From Luteolibacter yonseiensis (lineage in GTDB: Bacteria > Verrucomicrobiota > Verrucomicrobiia > Verrucomicrobiales > Akkermansiaceae), in contig NZ_JAENIK010000012.1 of NCBI RefSeq assembly GCF_016595465.1, positions 744,001 to 808,000 of the forward strand: a stretch of 64,000 nt of DNA. The letters run 5' to 3'. Positions 44,931 to 53,536 of this stretch are shown here, in pieces. Under the pieces are notes generated by a model. It ran no database searches, was not told the origin of the DNA, and was given only the letters and a program-made list of their open reading frames with translations. Both the position numbers and the translations under genes were made by a program. Positions within the stretch are counted from its first letter, which is position 1. Each line of letters opens with the position of its first letter.

Positions 44931-47690
44931 ATGCAGCACCACTTGAAGAATCTCGAAGAGCACGCCCGCGAAGCCCTCAAGCCCGCTCTGGAAGGCCACC
45001 TCTCGCCTGCCGAGAAAATCGCTCTCTACAAGCGCTTCATCAAGACCGAGGAACACCGCATCCTGTTGCTTCACCGTTCCGGTGCGGGTGGTTTGGAAGT
45101 CGCGCGGGCCCGGGCCGAACTCATCGACACCTTCATCCGCTCGACGATGCTGGCGTCCCTCAACAGCCGCCAATCCGGCGACATGCTGCCGATCTCGCTC
45201 GTCGCCACCGGTGGATACGGCCGCGGCACGCTGAACCCCGGATCGGACATCGACATCCTGTTTCTCCTGCCCCGCGCATCGACCAAGCTGCCAGAGGCAC
45301 CACGCGAACTGGTGCAGGAAATCCTCTACCTGCTCTGGGATGTGGGCTTCAAGGTCGGCCACGCCTGCCGGTCCATCACCGAGTGCGTCGAACAGGCGCG
45401 GGCGGACCAGGAAAACAAAACAGCCCTGATGGACGCACGGCTGATCGCGGGTGATGTCGAGCTTTTCGAGCAATTCCAGAGCCGCTTCGAGAAGGAATGC
45501 ATCCGCAAGGGTCAGGCGGAGTTTTTCGAGATCCGCCGCCAGGACCTCCGGGAAAGGCACAAGAAATACTCCCACACGGTTTTCCTCCAGGAGCCGAACG
45601 TGAAGGAAAGCTGCGGCGGGCTGCGCGATTTCCACAACATCCTGTGGGTCGCCCGGGTGAAACGTGGCAGCACCGACCTGTCCACGCTCGTCGAGGACCG
45701 CATCATCACGGCGAACACGCGCAACGAACTGGAAGCCGCTCACGATTTCCTCCACCGCGTCCGCAACGAACTGCATTACCATAACAAAAAAGCGACGGAC
45801 CAGCTCACCCTCCAGCTCCAGGGCGTGGTCGCCACCGCCTTCCAATACCCGCAGAAGGACATCCTGCGGCGCGTCGAGGCCTTCATGCGCGACTACTACC
45901 GCCACACGCGCCACCTCTACCAGCACACGAACTCGCTGATGGAGACCTTCCAGATCGAACAGGAAACCCGCGCGGAGTCCGGGTTCCGGTCGTTCCTCAC
46001 CTTCCGGCAGAAAAACCGCGAGGAATTCGACGGCTTCATCGCAAGGGACGGCCGCCTGTTCCCCTCCAGCCAGGACATTTTCAGCGACGATCCGCACCGC
46101 CTGATGCGGCTTTTCCAACATTGCCAGTTGCGGAATCTCGAACTCAGCCCGCAGATCCGCCGGCTGATCGCGAACCACTGGAGCGACATCGACCGGCCCT
46201 TCCGCTACTCGAAGACGAACCGCCAGATTTTCCAAGGAATCCTGGAACGCAAGGGCGAGGTCGCCCGCATCCTGCGGCTCATGCACCGCGTGGGCATTCT
46301 GGGGAGATATCTGCCGGAGTTCGGAGCGCTGGACTGCCTCGTGCAGCACGAATTCTTCCACCGCTACACCGCGGACGAACACACGCTGCGCTGCGTGGAC
46401 CAGCTCGACCAACTGGTCGCCGAGACGGAACCACGCCGGGAGATCTACCGCCGGCTTTTCCACGAAATCCAGGATCCCTACGCGCTCTACCTTGCTGTCA
46501 TCCTGCATGACACGGGCCGCGCGGAGAACGTCCGCGAACACATCGATGGTTCCGCGATGCTGGCGTCCCGCTTGTGCAACCGGTTGCAGATCCAAGGGGA
46601 GCGCCGCACCCTCATCATGTTCCTGGTGGACAACCACCTCACCTTCTGGCGCACGGCGACGACCCGGAATCTCGACGACCCGGAAGTCATCGGCGAGTTC
46701 GCGAAAATCGTCAAGACCCCTGCCAACCTCGACGCGTTGTTCCTTTTCACCTTCGCCGACTCGAACGGCACCTCGCCCGACGGCTGGAACGGATGGAAAG
46801 AGAGCCTCATGCTCCAACTCCACACCGCCACCCATCACTACCTCAAGGCGGGTCACGAAAATTACTCGCTCAAGCTGCTGGCCGACCGCACCGCACTCCA
46901 GGACGAGGTCATTTCCATGATGCGGGAGGACTATCACCCGGACGTCAGACGCCATTTCGAGCTAATGCCGCCCGCCGCCTTCCACTACCGCCAGGCGGCG
47001 CACATCGTCACCCAGGTCCGCACCGTCCGTCACTTCCTCCACCGGGAGACCGAAAAATCCGATCCCCTCGCCTCCTGCATCAAGTGGATCGACCACACGG
47101 ACAAGGGCTACACCGAACTGGTGCTCGCCACCCGTGACAAGCCGCTGCTTCTGGAAAAAGTCTGCTGCGCGCTGGCCTCCGAGCAGATCAACATCCTCTC
47201 CGCCGATCTCTTCACCCGTGAGGACGGCATCGTCGTGAACATCTTCCGCGTCTGCACCACGAACTTCGAACCGGTCTCCGCGAACTCCACGCGCAAGCGC
47301 TTCCTCGACACCTTCGAGGCCATCCTCGTCGCCGACAGCTACGACCCGGAAAAATTCCTCCGGCGCAAGGTGAACTTCCTCAAGCCCCGCTCCGACCACG
47401 GCATCAAGGTGCCCGTCCGAGCCTACGTCACGAACTCGCTGCACCCCACCTGTACCGCCGTGGAAATCCAGGGCCTCGACCGCATCGGCCTGCTGCACGA
47501 CCTCTTCCACACCATCAACCACCACGGTCTCAACACCGCGCACGCCCGCATCTGCACGGAAAAAGGCGTGGCGATGGACACGCTCTACATCACGACAGCC
47601 GATGGACGGAAGATCGAGGACCCGGAACTGTTGAAGCAACTGGAGACGGAGTTTTCCGCACTTGTTTCCCGACCTGAGACATCGGGCTGA
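44931..47690 (+). CDS. glnD: [Protein-PII] uridylyltransferase/uridylyl-removing enzyme
   Basis: 919 residues in the order: nucleotidyltransferase domain with GGYGRGTLNPGSDIDILFLL (about 95-115), a linker with KESCGGLRDFHNILWVARV, an HD hydrolase domain (HEFFHRYTADEHTLRCVDQL and LAVILHDTGR), and two C-terminal ACT domains (LVLATRDKPLLLEKVCCALA and VEIQGLDRIGLLHDLFHTIN). This is the full GlnD layout that modifies PII according to glutamine level. The start ATG at 44931 was chosen because the upstream extension is antisense-like to psd's 3' end. Confidence 0.96.
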   Translation: MQHHLKNLEEHAREALKPALEGHLSPAEKIALYKRFIKTEEHRILLLHRSGAGGLEVARARAELIDTFIRSTMLASLNSRQSGDMLPISLVATGGYGRGTLNPGSDIDILFLLPRASTKLPEAPRELVQEILYLLWDVGFKVGHACRSITECVEQARADQENKTALMDARLIAGDVELFEQFQSRFEKECIRKGQAEFFEIRRQDLRERHKKYSHTVFLQEPNVKESCGGLRDFHNILWVARVKRGSTDLSTLVEDRIITANTRNELEAAHDFLHRVRNELHYHNKKATDQLTLQLQGVVATAFQYPQKDILRRVEAFMRDYYRHTRHLYQHTNSLMETFQIEQETRAESGFRSFLTFRQKNREEFDGFIARDGRLFPSSQDIFSDDPHRLMRLFQHCQLRNLELSPQIRRLIANHWSDIDRPFRYSKTNRQIFQGILERKGEVARILRLMHRVGILGRYLPEFGALDCLVQHEFFHRYTADEHTLRCVDQLDQLVAETEPRREIYRRLFHEIQDPYALYLAVILHDTGRAENVREHIDGSAMLASRLCNRLQIQGERRTLIMFLVDNHLTFWRTATTRNLDDPEVIGEFAKIVKTPANLDALFLFTFADSNGTSPDGWNGWKESLMLQLHTATHHYLKAGHENYSLKLLADRTALQDEVISMMREDYHPDVRRHFELMPPAAFHYRQAAHIVTQVRTVRHFLHRETEKSDPLASCIKWIDHTDKGYTELVLATRDKPLLLEKVCCALASEQINILSADLFTREDGIVVNIFRVCTTNFEPVSANSTRKRFLDTFEAILVADSYDPEKFLRRKVNFLKPRSDHGIKVPVRAYVTNSLHPTCTAVEIQGLDRIGLLHDLFHTINHHGLNTAHARICTEKGVAMDTLYITTADGRKIEDPELLKQLETEFSALVSRPETSG

Positions 47691-47816
47691 AGCAATAAAA
47701 CTTAACAAAACTGAAATAATTTCCAAATTCCGCAAGATTCTGCTTGGCAAGTGGCCGTGGTTCTTGCAATTTCCGCGCCCGCCCGTCTCCGGGCAACGTA
47801 AAAGAGCTTCAATATC

Positions 47817-48074
47817 ATGGCCGTATCTCTCCGTCTCAACCGCAAGGGCACCAAAGACCGCCCTTACTATAAAATCGTTGCCGTTGACAGCCGCAAGCGC
47901 CGCGATGGCCGCTTCATCGAGCAAATCGGCACCTACGATCCGCTTCTCGAAGGTGTCAACTACACCATCGACCTCGCGATCGCCGACAAGTGGCTCGCCG
48001 TTGGTGCCAAGCCTTCCGAAACCGTCAACAGCATGATCCGCAAGGCTCGCACCGCTGCTGCCGCTTCCGCTTGA
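47817..48074 (+). CDS. rpsP: 30S ribosomal protein S16
   Basis: 85 residues: [20 protein letters not shown] then [20 protein letters not shown], the S16 signature. It is a small-subunit assembly protein. It stands 126 bp after glnD and is followed by a strong terminator, so it is a single-gene unit here; rimM, trmD and rplS, which often follow rpsP, are absent. Confidence 0.97.
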   Translation: MAVSLRLNRKGTKDRPYYKIVAVDSRKRRDGRFIEQIGTYDPLLEGVNYTIDLAIADKWLAVGAKPSETVNSMIRKARTAAAASA

Positions 48075-48095
48075 TCTGACTTTCAGAACTTTTCC

Positions 48096-48131
48096 AACAA
48101 CCGCGTCTCAGGAGAGACGCGGTTGTTTTTT
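48096..48131 (+). terminator. Intrinsic terminator of rpsP
   Basis: A perfect 14-bp stem (48096-48109 with 48114-48127), loop AGGA, followed by T to 48131. One of the strongest terminators in the window. Confidence 0.96.
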
Positions 48132-48158
48132 CGTGTCCGGATCCGGACTCCTCAAGTA

Positions 48159-48261
48159 GTGGCGATCTCCGAATCGCCCCCGTCCATGGAAAAGCCAATG
48201 AACCGTGCGGAAGCTCTTCCCATTGCCACCCCATGGGCTGCGGCGGATCGGAGTCCGCAAC
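48159..48261. repeat. Second REP-like inverted pair
   Basis: GTGGCGATCTCCGAATCGCC (48159-48178) and the reverse-complement relative at 48242-48261 (as GTTGCGGACTCCGATCCGCC) share about 75% identity. Each is itself a small hairpin (GGCGAT/ATCGCC and GCGGA/TCCGC). The family differs from the REP at 12 kb. It lies just after the rpsP terminator. Confidence 0.6.
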
Positions 48262-48338
48262 TCCTTGTTCCCCCGAAATCCGGTGAACCGCTTGAAAACA
48301 GAATCAACTTCTGGCAAACGATCCAGCATCCGACGTTG

Positions 48339-48515
48339 ATGAGCCAGAACGACTATCTCTCCCGCATCGCGGCCGTCCGCGCCACGAAGTCGTCACGGAC
48401 CTCTCAGGAAGCCTACGATCAAGTGGACCGGATGGCGAAATCGACCGTTGGCGGGTTTGTGACGAAAGCTGCCGACACCCCGCCAGATGGCCGCAAGCAA
48501 CAGAAAAAAACGTGA
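48339..48515 (+). CDS. Possible small basic protein
   Basis: 58 residues from the ATG at 48339: MSQNDYLSRIAAVRATKSSR, ending PPDGRKQQKKT. The composition (Ser, Ala, Lys, Arg) is plausible for a small real protein and codon use looks normal, but the frame continues upstream into the REP-like region and there is no clear ribosome binding site. No family recognised. Confidence 0.4.
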   Translation: MSQNDYLSRIAAVRATKSSRTSQEAYDQVDRMAKSTVGGFVTKAADTPPDGRKQQKKT

Positions 48516-48617
48516 ACGGACGTTGAAAATTCCAAGCATGACCGGGCACAAACTACCCGTATGTCAGCTTGGCATGGGGTTTGATAAGGACATCATGCGC
48601 ACACCATCACCCGATCC

Positions 48618-49568
48618 ATGAAAACCCGACTCATTCTCGTTTCCCTCTTCGCCGCGATTTCCCACAGCTTCGCCGCCGATGCCAATCCGCTCGCCGGGCA
48701 TGACTTTTTCTACGCCGGTGAGGCGAAGACCCAGGACATGTATCTCGTCAAAAAAGGCGAGATCGTCTGGAGTTTCCACAACCCCGGCAGCCGTGGCGAG
48801 ATCAGCGACGCGGTGCTGATGTCGAACGGCAGCGTGCTTTTCGCCCACCAATACGGCATCACCCTCATCAACTCGGAGAAAAAGGTCCTCTGGAAATATG
48901 AGGCCCCGGAGGGATGCGAAACCCACACCGCCCAGCCGATCGGCAAGGAGCGTGTCGTATTCATCCAGAACGGCCCGGAGCCCAAGTGCGTCGTCGTCAA
49001 CATCGTGACGGGAAAAACCGAGCGCGAGTTCCCACTCCCTGTCGGCAATCCGAAGGGCACGCACGGGCAGTTCCGCCACGCCAGCCTCACGGCCGCGGGG
49101 ACGTTGCTCGTCGCCCACATGGACAATGGCAAGGTGTCCGAGTATGATGACCACGGCAAGGAAGTGTGGACGGCGAAGTTCCCCACCGGCCCCTGGGCGG
49201 CGAAACGCCTGGCGAACGGCAACACCCTCATCACCTCCACCAAGCTGGTGCGCGAGATCACCACCACGGGCGAGACGGTGTGGGAATGCACCGCCGAGGA
49301 CTTCCCGGGGCACGACATCAAGGGCTTCCAGATCGCCAACCGCCTGCCGAACGGCAACACCCTCGTGAACAACTGGGTGAACTCGTGGGACGGCCCCATC
49401 GACTTCGCCACCGCTCCGGCGCAGGCGTTCGAACTCACTCCGGACAAGAAAATCGTGTGGACGTTGAAGTCATGGAACGGGGACAAGAACCTCGGCCCCT
49501 CCACGACGATCCAACTGCTCGACAAGCCCGGCGCGCCGGAAGACGCTCACTTCGGCGAATTCCGCTGA
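48618..49568 (+). CDS. Secreted PQQ-like beta-propeller protein
   Basis: 316 residues with a signal peptide (MKTRLILVSLFAAISHSFAA). Repeated strands ending in a Trp motif, VWSFHNPGS, VLWKYEAPEG, VWTAKFPTGPW, VWECTAEDF and VWTLKSW, form an arylsulfotransferase/PQQ-like propeller of six or seven blades. The RHASLTAAGTLLVAHMDNGK segment fits. No catalytic residues can be named. It is followed after 8 bp by the MidA-like methyltransferase gene, though the two functions do not obviously connect. Confidence 0.85.
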   Translation: MKTRLILVSLFAAISHSFAADANPLAGHDFFYAGEAKTQDMYLVKKGEIVWSFHNPGSRGEISDAVLMSNGSVLFAHQYGITLINSEKKVLWKYEAPEGCETHTAQPIGKERVVFIQNGPEPKCVVVNIVTGKTEREFPLPVGNPKGTHGQFRHASLTAAGTLLVAHMDNGKVSEYDDHGKEVWTAKFPTGPWAAKRLANGNTLITSTKLVREITTTGETVWECTAEDFPGHDIKGFQIANRLPNGNTLVNNWVNSWDGPIDFATAPAQAFELTPDKKIVWTLKSWNGDKNLGPSTTIQLLDKPGAPEDAHFGEFR

Positions 49569-49576
49569 AAGTGAAC

Positions 49577-50533
49577 ATGCAGCCCGTTTCCTTCGAACAA
49601 TTCATGGCGCGTGCGCTGCACGATCCACAGCACGGCTACTACGCACGCCGTATCTCCGGCGTGGGACGGCGCGGGGATTTCACCACCGCGCCGATGCTCT
49701 CGGACGCCCCCGCCCGCGCCATCGCCACGTGGGCGGTGCGGGCGATGAAGGAAACCGGCTGCCGTGATCTCATCGAGGTCGGCCCGGGAGAAGGCAGGCT
49801 TGCGGCGGACGTTCTCCGGCATCTGCCTTGGCAGGTGCGCTGGAAAACCCGCTTCCACCTCGTGGAGACGTCAGTCCCCCTCGCCGCCCGCCAGCAGGAA
49901 TTGCTGGGAAGCCGGGTCAGACATCATCGGACGATTCAAGAAGCGCTCGCCGTTTGCGGAGGAAACGCGGTCATTTACTCGAACGAGCTAGTGGACGCGT
50001 TTCCTGTCCGCCGGTTTCAGAAAAACGGACCAGACTGGCAGGAAATGGCCGTCGCGTTCGACGAGCGGAAGCGTCCCGTCGAATCCCTGCTTCCCCCTTC
50101 CCCGCTGCCGGATTCTTCGGGCTTCCGGGAAAACCACCCGCCCGGCCAGCAGATCGAGGTTCATGACTCCTACCACCGCCATCTCGCGGAGTGGATGCCC
50201 GGGTGGAAATCCGGGCGATTGCTGACCATCGACTACGGAGATATTTCCCGCACGCTTTACCACCGCCGTCCGCGTGGCAGCGTCCGGGCCTACCTGCACC
50301 ACCAGCTCATCCAGGGCACGGGAGTCTATGAAAACGCGGGACACCAGGATCTGACTGCGGACGTGAATTTCACCGATCTCATCGAGTGGTCGCGGCCATG
50401 GGTCGATGACCACCAGCTCCTGACATTCCATGAATTTTTGAAAAGCGCGGACTGCGGCGATTCACAGTTGATCGATCCGGACGGTGCGGGAAATGCCTTC
50501 CTCGTGCTGGACCAGAAACGTGCGGAGGGTTGA
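49577..50533 (+). CDS. MidA/NDUFAF7-like SAM-dependent methyltransferase
   Basis: About 318 residues from the ATG at 49577 (GTG at 49571 possible). MQPVSFEQFMARALHDPQHG then YYARRISGVGRRGDFTTAP is the DUF185/SAM_MT (MidA) N-terminal signature; the SAM loop is LIEVGPGEGRLAADVLRHLP, and VIYSNELVDAFPVRRF and LLTIDYG follow. Eukaryotic NDUFAF7 methylates an Arg of complex I subunit NDUFS2; bacterial members are uncharacterised. The ORF is close to the usual 350 residues. Confidence 0.92.
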   Translation: MQPVSFEQFMARALHDPQHGYYARRISGVGRRGDFTTAPMLSDAPARAIATWAVRAMKETGCRDLIEVGPGEGRLAADVLRHLPWQVRWKTRFHLVETSVPLAARQQELLGSRVRHHRTIQEALAVCGGNAVIYSNELVDAFPVRRFQKNGPDWQEMAVAFDERKRPVESLLPPSPLPDSSGFRENHPPGQQIEVHDSYHRHLAEWMPGWKSGRLLTIDYGDISRTLYHRRPRGSVRAYLHHQLIQGTGVYENAGHQDLTADVNFTDLIEWSRPWVDDHQLLTFHEFLKSADCGDSQLIDPDGAGNAFLVLDQKRAEG

Positions 50534-50541
50534 TTCGCTGA

Positions 50542-51741
50542 TCAACCGGGATGGACCGGAGCACCGCCCTCCTTCTGGCGGAAAAGTGATTTCAACCAGC
50601 CCTTGAACGCGGCGAATCCACGTGCGACCGCGTGATCGCGCACTCCGTGGAGTTTCAAATGCTCCACCACACGCTCCTCATGTCCGCGATAACGCGGCAG
50701 GAAAAGCAGCAGCTTCTGCTCCTCTGGCTCGTCGGTGCGATGGATCAGTGATGGGGAAAACAAGCCTTTCTCCACATGGCGGCGTCCGTCCGGGAGTGGC
50801 ACGGTCCGCTCGTCCAGCACGCACCACCGGCGGTAACGGAACACCATCGAACCATCACCCAGCAGCACCACACGTCCTCCGGTCCGCGGTGGCAGACCCG
50901 CCACGCGGCCGAGCGTGAACGCGTGTGGCTGCTCGGGAGTGGCGGATTTCCGCGCCCGCCACGGCAGGAGAATGTCCGTCGCATAACGCGCGCCGAAGAT
51001 CGCGAAACGCATCGCCGCCGGAGCCAGCCATGCCGCCAGCAGGATGATCCCGACACACAGCGCCGCCGCGAGCCAGGGCGCGATGAAATACATCACGCCC
51101 ACCAACGCCAGCACGGCGGTCCTCGCCAGTTTCAGCAACGCATCCAGCGTCGAGAAGGGAGACAGGATGATCAGCACGTTGATCGCGTGGCTGCACACCC
51201 ACACCACGAGAAAGGCCACCACCGCCGCCGGAATCATCAGCCAGGAGACATCCAGCATGGCAAAGCCCGGGCCAGCCACCCATGCCGCCGGCACAGCCAC
51301 CCGTCCGGCCTCCATGTGCTTCGCCATTTCGTGGGCCACCAGCGGCACGAAGGCGCTGCTCGCGACCAAGGCGCTCAGCTTGTTTTCAAAAAGCTCCACC
51401 ATGTCGAACGGCTTCTTCAGCAATCCGGGAACCGCGGTGCCCAGCGAATCCTTGAGAAAACACAGGGAGAGCAGCGCGAAACCGGTTCCCCAAGCCCAGG
51501 GTTGGGCATACCACGGCAGCTTCGCCCTGTGTTCCGCCGGTGTATGCCAGTAACGCCACACCCCCACCGAACTCACGCCGAGCAACGGGGAAATCGCCAC
51601 ACCCGTGATTTCCGTGATACCCTGGCTGAGCGCCACGCCCGGCACGAGCTCGGCTTTCGGCACCGTCGGCACGGGTTCTTCCGCGGCCCGGACACCGGAT
51701 GCGAAAAGCAGCAGACAGATCAAAGCACGGAAAAAATTCAT
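50542..51741 (-). CDS. Polytopic membrane protein of unknown function
   Basis: 399 residues from the ATG at 51741. Signal-like N-terminus MNFFRALICLLLFASGVRA, then about seven membrane segments (for example VGVWRYWHTPAEHR followed by WAWGTGFALLSLCFLKDS, and LAAALCVGIILLAAWLAPAA), and a cytosolic C-terminal domain of about 130 residues with GLPPRTGGRVVLLGDGSMVF and HVEKGLFSPSLIHRTDEPEE. No family recognised. It converges on the MidA-like gene with 8 bp between stops. Confidence 0.82.
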   Translation of the reverse strand: MNFFRALICLLLFASGVRAAEEPVPTVPKAELVPGVALSQGITEITGVAISPLLGVSSVGVWRYWHTPAEHRAKLPWYAQPWAWGTGFALLSLCFLKDSLGTAVPGLLKKPFDMVELFENKLSALVASSAFVPLVAHEMAKHMEAGRVAVPAAWVAGPGFAMLDVSWLMIPAAVVAFLVVWVCSHAINVLIILSPFSTLDALLKLARTAVLALVGVMYFIAPWLAAALCVGIILLAAWLAPAAMRFAIFGARYATDILLPWRARKSATPEQPHAFTLGRVAGLPPRTGGRVVLLGDGSMVFRYRRWCVLDERTVPLPDGRRHVEKGLFSPSLIHRTDEPEEQKLLLFLPRYRGHEERVVEHLKLHGVRDHAVARGFAAFKGWLKSLFRQKEGGAPVHPG

Positions 51742-51981
51742 GCGGCACCCGTAACAGCTGCCGTTGCTTCTGTCCACATTCCAAGAGGCGGCCCCCGCGC
51801 CACAGTGACCGGGTCAAGGAGTCACAAGTGCGACGTCTTCGCGCGCTTTTTCGATCCTGGCAGACAATGATTCACCCGGCACCAACTGTCATTTTTCATT
51901 CATTTCAAACGAATTATATCCATCAAAAACCATCTCGCACGCTTCCTGCGACAAGAGATGACGTAACAACGAACTCAACAC

Positions 51982-52365
51982 ATGAACTTCACCCAACGCT
52001 ATCAGCCCACCCGCACCTGGTTCAACGAATTCGACCGTCTGTTCGACCGCAGCGCCTTCAACGCGCCGCGTGAAACCTTTCACGAAACCGAGAATGCCTG
52101 GGTGCTCCGCATCGATCTTCCGGGCTATGCCAAGGAAGACATCCAACTCTCGCTTACCGACGACATCCTCGAACTCACCGCCGAGACATCGCCCGAAACG
52201 GCCTTCGGTGGAAAACTCGTCCGCCGGTGGAAACTCGGCGGGGATGTGGACGGAGCCAACACCAACGCCCGCCTCGATAACGGCGTGCTGGAACTGACAC
52301 TTCCGAAAAAGCCGAAGGCGGTCCCCCAGCCCACCAACATCGAGATCCAATCTTCCAACAACTGA
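51982..52365 (+). CDS. Small heat shock protein, Hsp20 family
   Basis: 127 residues. The alpha-crystallin core is FHETENAWVLRIDLPGYAKE-DIQLSL, and the conserved end motif NGVLELTLPKKPKA is intact. Holdase chaperone. It is the first of two adjacent Hsp20 genes (14 bp apart). The 240-bp upstream gap is AT-rich near 51900-51925, but no clear CIRCE or other heat-shock operator was found. Confidence 0.95.
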   Translation: MNFTQRYQPTRTWFNEFDRLFDRSAFNAPRETFHETENAWVLRIDLPGYAKEDIQLSLTDDILELTAETSPETAFGGKLVRRWKLGGDVDGANTNARLDNGVLELTLPKKPKAVPQPTNIEIQSSNN

Positions 52366-52379
52366 ACCAATCCATCATC

Positions 52380-52733
52380 ATGAGCAACTGCCAATGCCCC
52401 ACCGAAACCGCCGCCGTCCGTCCGCAATTCCGCACCCGCGAGGATGAGAACGGAGCCACCCTGCAAATCGCCCTTCCCGGCGTGCGCAAGGAAGACATCA
52501 ACCTCACCTTACATGAATCCAGTCTCCGCATCGACGCCACCCGTGGCGACACGGTGCCGGAAGATTGGAAAACACACCGCGACACCGGAGCCGTCCAACG
52601 CTACGGCCTCGACATCCGCCTGACCAACCGGCTCGACGGGACCAAGACCACGGCCACCATCGATGCGGGAGTCCTCACGCTGCAAGTCCCGCTGCGCGAG
52701 GAATCCAAGCCTCGTCAGATCGCGGTAAACTGA
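52380..52733 (+). CDS. Second Hsp20 protein
   Basis: 117 residues with LQIALPGVRKEDINLTLHES, and AGVLTLQVPLREESKPRQIA. It is more divergent than its neighbour and has an N-terminal NCQCP cysteine pair that might bind metal or form a disulfide. The two genes probably make a hetero-oligomeric holdase (inference). Confidence 0.92.
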   Translation: MSNCQCPTETAAVRPQFRTREDENGATLQIALPGVRKEDINLTLHESSLRIDATRGDTVPEDWKTHRDTGAVQRYGLDIRLTNRLDGTKTTATIDAGVLTLQVPLREESKPRQIAVN

Positions 52734-52758
52734 TTTTCCTGGGTGGTTAATTGATGGG

Positions 52759-52807
52759 AACCGGCTTGCAGGTCAGCGCGTGCGCGCTCTCCGGCAGGCC
52801 GGTTTTT
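52759..52807 (+). terminator. Nested-hairpin terminator 1 after hsp20 genes
   Basis: AACCGGC and TGC (52759-52769) pair with GCA and GCCGGTT (52794-52804) with a single unpaired base on each side, enclosing a perfect AGCGCG-TG-CGCGCT hairpin (52775-52788), then TTT. It would end the hsp20 transcript. Confidence 0.8.
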
Positions 52808-52841
52808 CCGTGCCGGAACTGAGGATCACCGTTCCAACAAG

Positions 52842-52890
52842 AAACCGGCGGAATCGAAGCGGGGGGAGCTTGCGATTCACGCCGGTTTTT
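52842..52890 (+). terminator. Long-stem terminator 2 with G6 loop
   Basis: A 19-bp stem with two single-base bulges (arms 52842-52860 and 52868-52888) closes on the loop GGGGGGA and is followed by T. Its outer arms AACCGGC/GCCGGTT match those of terminator 1, so the two may be related elements. Confidence 0.75.
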
Positions 52891-53053
52891 CTCAGCGGGG
52901 GGAGTTGGGGGGATCGTTACTTGCTTGCTTGGGGGGAAGGTTGCCCGCGGCGACGGAAGTAGATTTATCTGATTCCCGGCCATTCCACCAGCGCGTGATC
53001 GCGTATACGTGATCACGGAAACCGCTTTCCTCAAATCGACGCAGAAAGACATA

Positions 53054-53068
53054 TGCAAGTTTCTTGCA
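53054..53068. promoter_or_regulatory. Perfect palindrome upstream of the metal ABC operon
   Basis: TGCAAG-TTT-CTTGCA, 30 bp before the GTG start at 53099. A likely binding site for a metal-responsive repressor given the operon content; the regulator is unknown. Confidence 0.45.
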
Positions 53069-53098
53069 AATTGATGATGGCAGTTCCAAGTTCGCGGC

Positions 53099-53536
53099 GT
53101 GCGCGGCTCACCACTCATCCGTTTTTTTCTTCTCGCTCTCGCCCTGGCGGCGACAGCGGCGGGACTTGCCCGGGTGACTTCTTCCCGAAGTGGTCCGGTT
53201 CCGACGGAATCCTCCGCTCCGGTAGCTAAACCGGAGAAGACCAAAAATGCGGCTCCGTTCCGCTTGGTTCTTTCCGCTCCCGCGACGGAGGTGGTGTTGA
53301 GCGCTACCAACGAGATCCGCACCGGTGCGGCAGGCGGCGGCGTTTCCGGGACTCTGGAAATCGATCCAGCCAATCCAGCCGTTTCCCTCTCCGTCCGATG
53401 GAAAAATCCTCCCGCGCCGGGTGAACACCGCTTTGCGAAACTCACGCTTGAAGCCGCAGGACAGGACACCTTCAACCACGTGTTCGATGCCGGTGGCGAT
53501 ATTGATGATTTCCTGGAACTCCCGATCGCAAAATGA
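53099..53536 (+). CDS. Small exported protein of metal ABC operon
   Basis: 145 residues, GTG start. N-terminal helix LIRFFLLALALAATAAGLA, then Pro/Ala-rich linker and a beta-rich domain (FRLVLSAPATEVVLSATNEI, KLTLEAAGQDTFNHVFDAGG). Its stop overlaps the start of the ABC ATPase gene (ATGA), which strongly supports translation. No family recognised; it could be an auxiliary periplasmic component. It is not a ZnuA/TroA-type binding protein. Confidence 0.75.
   Translation: MRGSPLIRFFLLALALAATAAGLARVTSSRSGPVPTESSAPVAKPEKTKNAAPFRLVLSAPATEVVLSATNEIRTGAAGGGVSGTLEIDPANPAVSLSVRWKNPPAPGEHRFAKLTLEAAGQDTFNHVFDAGGDIDDFLELPIAK

Larger units (their letters stand above)
52734..53098. other. Structured intergenic region between hsp20 pair and metal ABC operon
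   Basis: 365 bp without a gene. It carries two terminator-like hairpins (separate entries), then four runs of six G (52861-52866, 52897-52902, 52907-52912, 52931-52936), a dyad CGTGATC-10 nt-GATCACG (52994-53017) and a palindrome TGCAAGTTTCTTGCA (53054-53068). Confidence 0.7.

Noticed and set aside
44781-46955. 724-codon minus-strand ORF over glnD
   Set aside because: Long only because of GC-rich codon bias; glnD motifs are complete on the plus strand.
47740-47770. Sigma-54-like TGGCC...TTGCA before rpsP
   Set aside because: GG-GC spacing of 11 bp and a ribosomal protein gene is not expected to use RpoN.
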